Shown in pieces: positions 35,001 through 42,300 of a stretch of 48,211 bases of DNA. Below the pieces are notes generated by a model that was given only the letters and a program-made list of their open reading frames with translations, was not told the DNA's origin and did not search any database. The stretch's first letter is position 1; the number at the start of each line of letters is the position of its first letter. Source of the DNA: Anaerolineales bacterium (lineage in GTDB: Bacteria > Chloroflexota > Anaerolineae > Anaerolineales > Villigracilaceae). The stretch spans positions 1 to 48,211 of the forward strand of contig JAGNWT010000020.1 of NCBI GenBank assembly GCA_017985935.1, in the 5' to 3' direction. Position numbers and translations under genes: made by a program.

Positions 35001-35539
35001 TCTTCGATGAGAACACAGACATGCTGAAGATCGCGGCGTGCGGATGGAAGGAAGGCGACGAGCGCGAAGGCACACACGGCACCACCGCCATCCCTCTGTA
35101 TCAGGAGCAATCGCTTGTGGCGCGAGCTGGTCGTGACCGCCTCCCCGTGATCGTCAATGACGTTCACAGTGAACCGGGCTGGCTGCCAAATCCGCTCCTG
35201 CCCGATACCGCCTCTGAATTGGCTGTGCCGCTGCTGATCGGTGAACAGATGCTTGGAGTTCTCGATGTGCAGGCGGATCACTTGAACGCCTTCACAGAGG
35301 AAGATGCCAATATCTACGCCACGCTCGCTTCACAGGTATCCACAGCTTTGCAAAACGCCCGATCCTTTGTCCGCGCGCAGCAACAGGCGGAACGCGAGTC
35401 CACGCTGAATGCCATCAGCCAGAAGATCCAAAGCGCAACAACGGTGGAAGCCGTGCTGCAGATCGCAGCACGCGAGTTGGGTCACGCCCTTGGCGCTCCC
35501 ATGACCATTGCCCAATTGAGCATGAAGGACAGGAATTAA
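32027..35539 (+). CDS. Membrane receptor with Cache, HAMP, GAF and two GAF-like W-repeat modules, no kinase
   Basis: A 1170-aa protein. Its N-terminus has several transmembrane helices (to about 175) sharing the NGAWQLYVL motif with the previous receptor, then a helix at about 186-206. The extracytoplasmic region resembles dCache_3: FLRLHQLDNFGDDL, then GIEIGRGGLGVRGVVPV and GEHIGVVDVGIDLGQSF. A helix (about 481-500) leads to HAMP (about 503-556), GAF (about 585-730), two repeat modules (about 740-840 and 845-950), a second GAF (about 970-1115) and the conserved receptor tail. There is no kinase domain. AAGGAG precedes the ATG 10 bp after the previous stop. Modules of the same kind occur in the kinase at 35565, which suggests direct pairing. 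Confidence 0.85.
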   Translation: MDHTNSTTTSNQSTTAFRTALIILVLTLLSIGVLLPISIQNGAWQLYVLTAAIGLFSVLNIFALRLIRRGQVEAGGWTLIIGAYVLFNVGMFFTKGTFLIAAGSMIVISYLIARQTLSQRSANQALAVSVVVGLFMLALDRSNSAFRLYIPEVQNLLPFLTGIAAVVLAVFLTYQSWGSIITSLRNKLLFAFFAMLFVLALGTVLLDYNTTNQRIVDEETRDLGRLEISVKNQITSLEQLSLALATEMAGSPEVQAAFAANDREKLTEITLPTFLVVQEKFNVKQLQFLQPPATSFLRLHQLDNFGDDLTSIRATVVQANAARQEVSGIEIGRGGLGVRGVVPVTYQGEHIGVVDVGIDLGQSFLNSIQNQYGVEARIMIDSKAAEAATIQGSISEQPGPNPNLLYQAGTNSDPFFAEDSIYPRVMSGETVVSQYELEGRKYSIISFPINDFSGKRIGVFEVVSDRTDSFAQENRNLLQTIAISMAAIILGGFIILQFLNITVRPISNLTETAAAIAGGDLSRTVSVNSVDEIGTLANTFNAMTAQLRESFSTLEQRVAERTRNLELAAEVGRTVSQVRALDVMLTEAAELIRRQFDLYYVQVYLINPSQTYLNLQAGTGDVGRELLGRSHRLPFNVNSVNGRAAIEKRSVVISDTSTSVTFKPNPLLPETRSEMSVPLLIGERVVGVLNMQSAVSGALNQDSLPAFEALAGQLAIAIQNANFLAETEQARAEVEAQAQRLSRANWTEYLDAIHQPEETGYVFEQNKITPLSNEAEVKNNSLVAPITVTGEELGNLVLDIEGQSPIARTDELLNTVARQVSQQIESLRLLDSAERYRLEAEEASRRLTREGWKSFVSNTGDKISYIYDLKEVRPQNNNGDRRVEETGYSLPLKVRDEAIGKLVVQGLDSRDTDSVALANEVAERLGAHIESLRQFDETRRGQIELDKRARQLAAVATVSSVSSRELNIEKMLESVVYLTQRQFGLYHAHIFIFDENTDMLKIAACGWKEGDEREGTHGTTAIPLYQEQSLVARAGRDRLPVIVNDVHSEPGWLPNPLLPDTASELAVPLLIGEQMLGVLDVQADHLNAFTEEDANIYATLASQVSTALQNARSFVRAQQQAERESTLNAISQKIQSATTVEAVLQIAARELGHALGAPMTIAQLSMKDRN
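34245..34880 (+). repeat. Two W-repeat (degenerate GAF-like) modules in the receptor
   Basis: Each module is about 105 residues. It opens with RL(S/T)R-x2-W-x2-(Y/F), then Y-(V/I)-(F/Y)-(D/E) and V/I-x-P. A central GEELGNLVLDI or DEAIGKLVVQG strand pair follows, and it closes with a helix ending in HIESLRQF or QIESLRLL. The second half resembles the end of a GAF domain; the ligand pocket region is much reduced. Confidence 0.65.
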
Positions 35540-35564
35540 TTGTCGCAAGCTCAGGAGACAACCC

Positions 35565-37982
35565 ATGCCTCAAAATGAAAGATCTCATAAACGGGTTGAA
35601 AAACTCTTTTCCGATCTGGAACAGATCGTCAGGCGGCCAGACTCCATCGAAACAGGAGCAAACCCGCCCGTCGTGAATGGACCGGCTTCTTCGTTGTCAA
35701 AGAACGAGGAGGCAGATCCGCATTACGACACGAATGAATTGCTGGCGCGCATCCGCGAACTGGAAGAGCAGTTGAAGGGCAGTGAAGATCGAAGTACCCC
35801 GCAAAAGGTGACCTACGCTCCCACCGTTATTTATGAACCGGAAGAAATCGGATTCGCCTTTCGCGAAGATAATCTTCAGCCTGTGAAAGCGGCAGACCTG
35901 CCAAATGCAGAACTTGAGAAGACGATCAATACTCCACTGACAGCGAGCGGCATTGTGATCGGCGATCTGAAGATCGCTCCTCCCCCACAACGCGAGCTGA
36001 CGGAAGAGGATGCAAACCTCACCAGTGCTGTTGCGCAACAGGTTTCGCTTCAGATCCAGAACCTGCGTCTGCTGGCTGCAACCGAGCGGGCACGCGCTGA
36101 AGCGCAAGCCGCCAACAGACAGTTCACCCATGAGAGCTGGGAATCCTTCATGGATGGGATCCGAAATAGCGAGCGCATCGGGTATGTGTACGATCAGGCG
36201 GCTGTGGAACCTTTTAGAGCCGCCACACCTGAAGAGATCGATTACCAGGAAACCGTCAATGTGCTCGATGAACAGGTCGGCAGTTTGTTCTTGAAAACCG
36301 ACCCCGAACATCCGCTGACCGATGACGACAAGGATATGGTCGCTTCGGTGGCGCGTCAGATCTCGCAACAGGTGGAAAATTTGCGCTTGCTGGCCGATGC
36401 CTCTCGCGCCCGTGCCAACGCGGAAGAAGCCACCCGCCGCCTCACCCGTCAAAATTGGCAGGCGTTCATTGACCAAAAACCGGAAGCGCCAGGCTATGTT
36501 TATGACTCGGTGCAGGTCACTCCCTTCGGGCAGACCGAAATCTCCCACGAGATCACCTTTGAGCAGCCGCTCATCGTGCGCGGTGAACCCATTGGGCAGT
36601 TGTCTGTGGCCGGGCTGAAGGAACTGCCCACGGGCGCGATCGAGCTTGCCAACAGCATCGCAGAACAAGCCAGCGCACACATCGAAAACCTGCGTTTGTT
36701 CGAGTTGAACGAAAGGCGCGCGCGTGAATTGGAAACTGTGGCAGTCGTCAGTACCACCGCTTCCACCACGCTCGACCCCAACGAATTACTGCAATCAGTG
36801 GTGGACCTGACAAAAGAACGCTTCAACCTCTATCACACCCAGATCTACCTTGCCGACGAATCATGGAATACGTTATTGCTTACAGCCGGCGCAGGAGAAG
36901 TGGGACGGAGCATGGTGTCGGCTGGGCAAGCGCTTCAGATCGATGCGGATAAGCTGGTAGTGGCCCGCGCCGCACGCGCACGCACCGCCCTGATCGTGAA
37001 CGATGTCCGCAAGGAAGCCAACTACCTGCCAGACCCCTTCCTGCCTGATACCCGCTCCGAGATGGCCGTGCCCATGATCTCTGGTGACAAGGTGATCGGC
37101 GTGTTCGATGTTCAATCTGCGCAGGCCGGGTACTTCTCGCAGGAAGATGCCAACATCTACACCACGCTCGCCCTGCAAGTGGCGGTGGCTCTGCAAAACG
37201 CAAGGCTGTATGCAGAGCAGTCGGCGACGGTGGCGCAATTGCGCGAGCTGGACCGCCTGAAATCATCCTTTCTGGCCAACATGTCTCACGAATTACGCAC
37301 TCCGCTCAATTCCATTCTCGGCTTCGCCGATGTGATGATCGAAGAGTTGGACGGTCCGCTAACCGAGAACATGAGGAACGACCTTGGCTTGATCTACAAG
37401 AACGGACAGCATCTGCTGCACCTGATCAACGACGTGCTCGACATGGCGAAGATCGAATCCGGCAAGATGAACCTCAACATTGAGAAGTTCAACCTGCAGG
37501 AGATCCTTGAAGAAGTGACCGGCATCACCTCACCGCTCGCCGGCGAGAAGAATCTCGCCCTCTTTATCGAGCCTGACTCAGACCATGAAGTTGAGATCCA
37601 TGCCGATAAGATCCGCCTGCGCCAGGTGATGATCAACCTCATCAACAACTCCATCAAGTTCACCGAGAAGGGAAGGGTCTCTGTTCGGGTGAACCGCGAA
37701 GAGAATAACGTGCTCATCAGCGTAAAAGACACCGGCATCGGCATCCCCATCGATCAGTTGGAAACCGTATTCCAGGAATTCACTCAGGTTGACACATCCA
37801 CCACCCGCAAGGTCGGCGGAACGGGGCTGGGTCTGCCCATCAGCCGCCGCTTGATCGAAATGCACAGCGGACGACTTTGGGCCGAAAGCACGGGCGTCAA
37901 CGGCGAAGGTTCAACCTTCTATGTCTTCATGCCCATCGAAGCGCAGATCAATGAACGACCGGTGGACCAAAAGGTAAAATAA
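35565..37982 (+). CDS. Soluble histidine kinase with three W-repeat modules and a GAF domain
   Basis: An 805-aa protein with no transmembrane helix. Residues 1-70 are polar. Three repeat modules follow (about 80-180, 186-290, 293-385), then a GAF domain (about 400-550) closely similar to those of the receptors (LPDPFLPDTRSEMAVPM). HisKA has NMSHELRTPLNSILGF (phospho-acceptor H575), and HATPase (about 675-795) has NLINNSIKFT, DTGIGIP and GTGLGLPIS. It is the only kinase in the operon from 26555, so it is the likely partner of the three kinase-less receptors. It is also a likely phosphodonor for the receivers at 37987, 39638 and 40083. CAGGAG precedes the ATG. Confidence 0.9.
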   Translation: MPQNERSHKRVEKLFSDLEQIVRRPDSIETGANPPVVNGPASSLSKNEEADPHYDTNELLARIRELEEQLKGSEDRSTPQKVTYAPTVIYEPEEIGFAFREDNLQPVKAADLPNAELEKTINTPLTASGIVIGDLKIAPPPQRELTEEDANLTSAVAQQVSLQIQNLRLLAATERARAEAQAANRQFTHESWESFMDGIRNSERIGYVYDQAAVEPFRAATPEEIDYQETVNVLDEQVGSLFLKTDPEHPLTDDDKDMVASVARQISQQVENLRLLADASRARANAEEATRRLTRQNWQAFIDQKPEAPGYVYDSVQVTPFGQTEISHEITFEQPLIVRGEPIGQLSVAGLKELPTGAIELANSIAEQASAHIENLRLFELNERRARELETVAVVSTTASTTLDPNELLQSVVDLTKERFNLYHTQIYLADESWNTLLLTAGAGEVGRSMVSAGQALQIDADKLVVARAARARTALIVNDVRKEANYLPDPFLPDTRSEMAVPMISGDKVIGVFDVQSAQAGYFSQEDANIYTTLALQVAVALQNARLYAEQSATVAQLRELDRLKSSFLANMSHELRTPLNSILGFADVMIEELDGPLTENMRNDLGLIYKNGQHLLHLINDVLDMAKIESGKMNLNIEKFNLQEILEEVTGITSPLAGEKNLALFIEPDSDHEVEIHADKIRLRQVMINLINNSIKFTEKGRVSVRVNREENNVLISVKDTGIGIPIDQLETVFQEFTQVDTSTTRKVGGTGLGLPISRRLIEMHSGRLWAESTGVNGEGSTFYVFMPIEAQINERPVDQKVK
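35805..36720 (+). repeat. Three W-repeat (degenerate GAF-like) modules in the kinase
   Basis: Modules two and three open FTHESWESFMDG and RLTRQNWQAFID, with IGYVYDQAAVEP and PGYVYDSVQVTP following. The first lacks the W start but keeps IGFAFREDNLQP. All end with a helix of the type VSLQIQNLRLL, ISQQVENLRLL or ASAHIENLRLF. Together with two copies in the receptor at 32027 there are five. Confidence 0.65.
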
Positions 37983-37986
37983 AATC

Positions 37987-39630
37987 ATGGCGAAGCCAAA
38001 ATTCCTTCAATGCGCCATCTGCGGAAACCAGCAGTCTTACGAACCTTTTGTGCCGGCTGTGTGCAGTCAATGCTCCTCGCAATGGCTTGAAGCAAGTTAC
38101 GATTACGAATCATTCAAACGCGAGATCCTGCGCGGACTTCCCGGGCACGCCAGCAACCTCTGGCGTTATCAGGATGTTCTGCCCGTGGACAACGCCAACT
38201 CTTCGAACCTGTACCCCGCCGGTGGAACACCGCTCTGGCTCTCGCAGCGCTTCGCTCCCAGCCTTGGGCATGAACGGGTGTATTTCAAAGATGAACGCTA
38301 CGGACCGACCAGTTCCTTCAAAGACCGGCAAGCCGCAGTCGCGGTCGCTGCGATGAAAGAAGGCGGGATCAAGGAAGCGGTCATTGCATCCACCGGCAAC
38401 GCTGCGGTTGCGTACGCAGCAGCCTGCGCCAGGGCCGGTGTAAAACTCTGGGTCTTCATGACCAGCCTCGTGCCGCAGGAAAAATTGCGCGAGGCGGCGC
38501 TCTTCGGCGCAGAGGTGATCCGCGTCAGCGGAAATTACGACCAGACCAAACAGATCGCCAGTCAGTTCGCCCAACGCAAGCACCTGCTTCTGGACCGCGG
38601 CGCAAGTTCAGTGCCCGCTCGTGAATCCATGAAGACCATTGCTTATGAGATCGTGGAGCAGCTCGGCTGGCGCGCACCTGATTGGTACATTCAGGCTGTG
38701 AGCGGCGGCATGGGTCCGATGGGCGTGTATCAGGGCTTCAAGGAATTATTCGACATGGGATTGATCCATCGCATTCCCAAGATCGCGGTCATTCAAGCGG
38801 AAGGCTGCTCGCCGATGGTCAAGGCGTTCAAAACCGGGCGTGACACCGCCGAGCCCATGATCCCCGACACCCGCATCATCATCCTTTCCACGGGCGACCC
38901 CGGCAAGACCTATACCTACCTTTGGAACATCCTCCAAAAATATGGCGGCACGATGGAATCCGTGACAGACGCGGAAGCCTTCGACGCCATGCGGGCGCTT
39001 GCCAAAAGCGAGGGAATGGCCGTCGAGCCGGCAACCGCCGTCGCCTACGCGGGACTGGTCAAGATGTTGAAGGATGGGACGATCGGCAGGTACGAGACCG
39101 TGGTGGTCAACTGCACCGGTCACACCTTCCCGGTTGAAAAGCATGTGCTCGGTGATCAATGGGCGGTGGATGTGCATTTGAGCAAGGATCAATCGCCTGC
39201 TCCGCAGGAAGGGCTGCAAGCCGCGCTCGAAAACCTGGACGAGAAAGTGACCACCGTTCTGTTGGTGGATGACAACTCGGACGATGCCCTGCTCATCCGC
39301 AGGTTGTTGGAAGGCAAAAAATCCTACCGCGTTTATCACGCCAAGGACGGCTGGGAAGGTCTCGCCATGGCGCGTCAGCATCTGCCCGACCTGATCGTCA
39401 GCGACCTGACCATGCCCGGCATCGATGGGTTCGGTTTTGTCGAAGAGTTGAAACTTGACCCGCGCACAAAGGACATCCCTGTGGTGGTGGTCAGCGCAAA
39501 AGATATCACCACGGAAGAAAGAAACCGCCTGAACGGGCGTGTTGAAGCCCTGTATCAAAAAGGGTCCCTGCCGACCCGCAAATTTGTAGACAAAGTCATC
39601 AATGTCATTGAAGATAAGAATGGAGCCTAG
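37987..39630 (+). CDS. Threonine-synthase-like PLP enzyme fused to a response-regulator receiver domain
   Basis: A 547-aa protein. Residues 1-35 hold a zinc ribbon (C9, C12, C26, C29), as in some threonine synthases and related enzymes. The fold-type II PLP domain (about 65-395) has the PLP lysine in TSSFKDRQAA (K112), STGNAAVAYAAACARAG and the phosphate-binding AVSGGMGPMG. These enzymes act on O-phosphohomoserine or similar amino acid substrates. A receiver domain follows (about 422-545): D428-D429, phospho-acceptor D473 in IVSDLTMPG, SAKD, and a Lys in LYQKGSL. The frame is continuous across the linker. It begins 4 bases after the kinase stop, which implies phosphorylation may control the enzyme. 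Whether it makes threonine is uncertain. Confidence 0.88.
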   Translation: MAKPKFLQCAICGNQQSYEPFVPAVCSQCSSQWLEASYDYESFKREILRGLPGHASNLWRYQDVLPVDNANSSNLYPAGGTPLWLSQRFAPSLGHERVYFKDERYGPTSSFKDRQAAVAVAAMKEGGIKEAVIASTGNAAVAYAAACARAGVKLWVFMTSLVPQEKLREAALFGAEVIRVSGNYDQTKQIASQFAQRKHLLLDRGASSVPARESMKTIAYEIVEQLGWRAPDWYIQAVSGGMGPMGVYQGFKELFDMGLIHRIPKIAVIQAEGCSPMVKAFKTGRDTAEPMIPDTRIIILSTGDPGKTYTYLWNILQKYGGTMESVTDAEAFDAMRALAKSEGMAVEPATAVAYAGLVKMLKDGTIGRYETVVVNCTGHTFPVEKHVLGDQWAVDVHLSKDQSPAPQEGLQAALENLDEKVTTVLLVDDNSDDALLIRRLLEGKKSYRVYHAKDGWEGLAMARQHLPDLIVSDLTMPGIDGFGFVEELKLDPRTKDIPVVVVSAKDITTEERNRLNGRVEALYQKGSLPTRKFVDKVINVIEDKNGA

Positions 39631-39637
39631 AGAAAGC

Positions 39638-40024
39638 ATGGGAAGCAATATCCTATACATAGAAGACAACCCCGATAATATGATGCTGGTGAAGCGCGCG
39701 CTCGAAGCGCGGGGATACACATTATTGCAAGCCATGACCGGGCTGGACGGTATCGCGTCTGCTGAAAGCAACGATATCGACCTGATCCTGCTGGACATCA
39801 ACCTGCCAGACATAGACGGCTACGAAGTGGCCCGCAGACTTCGCGGCAGCAGGAAGCACGCGTTGACCTATGTGCCGATCATCGCGGTCACTGCCAACGC
39901 CCTGAAAGGCGACGCCGAAAAGGCATTATCCGCCGGCTGCGATGTGTACATGTCCAAACCGATCAACATCCGTGAATTGTGGGCCAGGGTGGAAGCCTTC
40001 GTCCCCTCCAACCCCAACGCGTAA
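39638..40024 (+). CDS. Stand-alone receiver-domain response regulator
   Basis: A 128-aa single receiver of the CheY/DivK type. It has acidic E9-D10, phospho-acceptor D53 in LILLDINLPDIDG, the conserved Thr in AVTANA and the Lys in MSKPIN. There is no output domain. ATG at 39638 places the first strand (NILYIEDN) at the N-terminus as usual; an in-frame ATG at 39620 overlapping the previous gene's end is also possible. It follows the PLP-receiver fusion directly and probably acts as a phosphate shuttle or protein-binding switch. Confidence 0.9.
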   Translation: MGSNILYIEDNPDNMMLVKRALEARGYTLLQAMTGLDGIASAESNDIDLILLDINLPDIDGYEVARRLRGSRKHALTYVPIIAVTANALKGDAEKALSAGCDVYMSKPINIRELWARVEAFVPSNPNA

Positions 40025-40082
40025 GATTGCCGTCCCACAACGCGGCTATCCCATAGTGTTCCAAACCAAAACATCCATTGCC

Positions 40083-40454
40083 ATGATACGCATACTCGTT
40101 GTTGAAGATATCCTCGATAACCTAAACCTTGTCCGCAAGGCATTATCCAAAGCCGGGTATGAGATCTTTCATGCGCCAGATGCTGAAACCGGCTTATCCA
40201 TGGCTCTGGACCTCGTCCCAGACCTGATCCTGCTGGACCTTGGTCTGCCCGATTACGACGGGCAAACCCTGGCCGGTTGGATGCGTGAAGAGCCGTCTCT
40301 GAATGACACGCCCATTATCATTTTGACCGCATGGCCTGAAGAAGCAGCCAGGGAAGTGGTCAGAAGTTATCGATGCGACGGCTATATCATCAAACCGATC
40401 TCCAGGGTCAGTGAGTTCGCTGCCCAGGTCAAGTCCTACCTCAAAGCGCCATAG
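40083..40454 (+). CDS. Stand-alone receiver-domain response regulator
   Basis: A 123-aa single receiver. It has E8-D9, phospho-acceptor D52 in LILLDLGLPDYDG, the Thr in ILTAWP and the Lys in IIKPIS. ATG at 40083 is chosen because the receiver fold begins there (MIRILVVED). A longer upstream reading would overlap the preceding regulator. The acetyltransferase gene starts on the base after its stop codon, so the two are tightly coupled. Confidence 0.9.
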   Translation: MIRILVVEDILDNLNLVRKALSKAGYEIFHAPDAETGLSMALDLVPDLILLDLGLPDYDGQTLAGWMREEPSLNDTPIIILTAWPEEAAREVVRSYRCDGYIIKPISRVSEFAAQVKSYLKAP

Positions 40455-41351
40455 ATGCAACCAGACAACACTCCCCAAACCATCAAGCTGATCCCTGCAA
40501 GTCAATTTAGCATCGAACAACTCACGGACATTTACAACCGGACCCGTGTGGACTACATGGTGCCGATGCCGATGAACGCGGCGCGTCTGGCTGAATATGT
40601 TGCCAACTACGATGTAAAACTTGAGAATTCCATCGTGGCTGCATCACAAGATGGAGAGTTGCTGGGCGTGATCATGCTGGGCGTCCGCCATGAACGGGCG
40701 TGGATCACCCGTCTTGGGGTGGTGCCCAACACCCGGCGCGGAGGGATCGGCAAAGCCCTGATGCAGGGGTTGATCGATGAAGCCGCAAAATTATCCATCG
40801 ACTTTTGCATGCTGGAAGTCATCAAGAACAATACGCCTGCGCATCAATTGTTTCTTAAATTCGGTTTTCATGAGGTCGGGGAATTATTGGTCTTGCGCCG
40901 CTCGCCGCTGAACCGTCAACTGGACCCTGTTGTGGCAGATGCCGAGCGGCTAGAAAGAGCAGATGCCCTTGTATTGGTGGGACATGACCGGGGCACCCAA
41001 CCGTGGACGAATCAATCGGAGTCTTTGTTCAACGCGAACGAAGTCTCAGGCTTAAGACTCACCCTGCCAGATGGAAGCCGCGGCTGGCTGGTGTATCAAC
41101 GTCAGAAGTTCCTGCTCACGCGCTTTGCCTACAAGACCGAAGCGGGCGACCCGGCGAAGGTCGCTTACGCCCTGCTTTCACATTTGCATCATCAATATCC
41201 GCGCCTTGATACGCATGTTGAGAATATTCAGGTGAACGATCCGCATCTGCCCGGGTTTCAGGAAATGGGATACATTGAATCTTTCCGCCGTATCGAAATG
41301 TGGCGCGGCGACCCTCCCGCTGATCTGAATAAATTCGTCAGACCCAGGTGA
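40455..41351 (+). CDS. GNAT-family N-acetyltransferase
   Basis: A 298-aa protein. The acetyl-CoA-binding motif A reads LGVVPNTRRGGIGKALMQGLIDEA (about residues 82-105). NNTPAHQLFLKFGFHEVGE follows, giving a complete GNAT domain in the first 150 residues. The second half (about 160-298) is a less conserved region that may be a second, degenerate GNAT fold, as in tandem-GNAT proteins. The acceptor is unknown. It is the last gene of the signalling operon, starting directly after a receiver gene and converging on the next gene with a single base between stop codons. Confidence 0.85.
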   Translation: MQPDNTPQTIKLIPASQFSIEQLTDIYNRTRVDYMVPMPMNAARLAEYVANYDVKLENSIVAASQDGELLGVIMLGVRHERAWITRLGVVPNTRRGGIGKALMQGLIDEAAKLSIDFCMLEVIKNNTPAHQLFLKFGFHEVGELLVLRRSPLNRQLDPVVADAERLERADALVLVGHDRGTQPWTNQSESLFNANEVSGLRLTLPDGSRGWLVYQRQKFLLTRFAYKTEAGDPAKVAYALLSHLHHQYPRLDTHVENIQVNDPHLPGFQEMGYIESFRRIEMWRGDPPADLNKFVRPR

Positions 41352-41352
41352 C

Positions 41353-42246
41353 CTAGAAATGGATCACGGTCGGCTTTAACCCCAACTCATTTATCAACCC
41401 ATTTAATTCTTCATCTGAAAGCCTGCGTCCCTTACCCGCGTAAGCGGTGAGCATGGCTTCGGTGGTGTTCGTGCCAAAAGAACGTCCATCATAACGGGGC
41501 GTAGTGGTGATGACCGTCTTTACGCCGCGCGCTTTAAGCAGGGCGATGTTCTCTTCGGTGGTGGTGTTCGTGAGGATCGTTTTCCCTTTCAGGTTCATGG
41601 GCATGTATTTGCGCATGAAGAGAAAATCACCGGCGATCAGGTCTGAGCCTTCAAAGTACTTCACATACTTCGGCTCTTGTTCCGCTCCATCGCTGCCATA
41701 GAACAGCATGCTCATTGGGAAATGACTGACGATGGGCAGCATGATCCTGGCGACTCGTTTGAAGGCAGGAATGCCGTAAATGGGGACCGGGACTCCAAGC
41801 GCGACCATCAGGTCACCGAACACGGTCTTCTCTGCGACCTCAGCCACTGCTTCAGCCAACCCAGATCGATCCGCTGCGACAGGGACGAACGCCTGCCGAA
41901 AGCGGATGTCTCCCAGTTGAGCTCTGGCTAACTGGAACACGCGCCGCTCAAGGGTGTGCTTGAGTCCGCTGCCGTCGCAGAGTGGAGTCTGTCGAACGCC
42001 AGAGACAAGTTTCAGCGCAGCATGAAGCGGATACTCCCTGCCATCCAACCGCAAATGCAGGTCCACGCCACCCACGCCAAAGGCATCCACTTTGCCATCC
42101 AGATCCAGATACAGGCGGCGCGCCTTTTGCAGATCGCCATCTGTGCCGATGCGATCTACTTGTATCGTCTGCCCATTGAGAGAGACAGTTACGCTCTTAT
42201 CGCGTTTTGAACTTCCAAGGCTGATACCAACAGCACGTTTCACCAT
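41353..42246 (-). CDS. Quinate 5-dehydrogenase-like protein
   Basis: A 297-aa protein with the opening VKRAVGISLGSSKRDKSVTV and GTDGDLQKARRLYLDLDGKVDAFGVGGVDLHL. I recognise this pattern from proteins annotated quinate 5-dehydrogenase; the assignment rests on recall and is not firm. A Rossmann-like middle (GDLMVALGVPVPIYG, then LKGKTILTNTTTEENIALLKARGVKTVITTTP) is consistent with nucleotide binding. The start at 42246 is chosen because AAAGGA lies 6 bases upstream; an in-frame ATG at 42270 falls within the upstream terminator hairpin. Its neighbours include shikimate-pathway genes 4 kb upstream, which loosely fits. Confidence 0.6.
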   Translation of the reverse strand: MVKRAVGISLGSSKRDKSVTVSLNGQTIQVDRIGTDGDLQKARRLYLDLDGKVDAFGVGGVDLHLRLDGREYPLHAALKLVSGVRQTPLCDGSGLKHTLERRVFQLARAQLGDIRFRQAFVPVAADRSGLAEAVAEVAEKTVFGDLMVALGVPVPIYGIPAFKRVARIMLPIVSHFPMSMLFYGSDGAEQEPKYVKYFEGSDLIAGDFLFMRKYMPMNLKGKTILTNTTTEENIALLKARGVKTVITTTPRYDGRSFGTNTTEAMLTAYAGKGRRLSDEELNGLINELGLKPTVIHF

Positions 42247-42260
42247 TCGATATCCTTTAT

Positions 42261-42297
42261 AAAGAGACACCCCGCAAAAAATGCAGGGTGTCTCTTT
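42261..42297 (-). terminator. Hairpin terminator after the SPFH gene
   Basis: The 12-bp perfect stem AAAGAGACACCC/GGGTGTCTCTTT has a 13-nt loop. It lies 4 bp past the SPFH stop. After the stem the minus strand continues only ATAAAGG, so termination may be partial and let transcription reach the downstream gene. Confidence 0.75.
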
Positions 42298-42300
42298 GCT

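Noticed and set aside
38746..39813. 355-residue open frame on the minus strand
   Set aside because: It is antisense to the PLP-receiver fusion, without any protein motif of its own.
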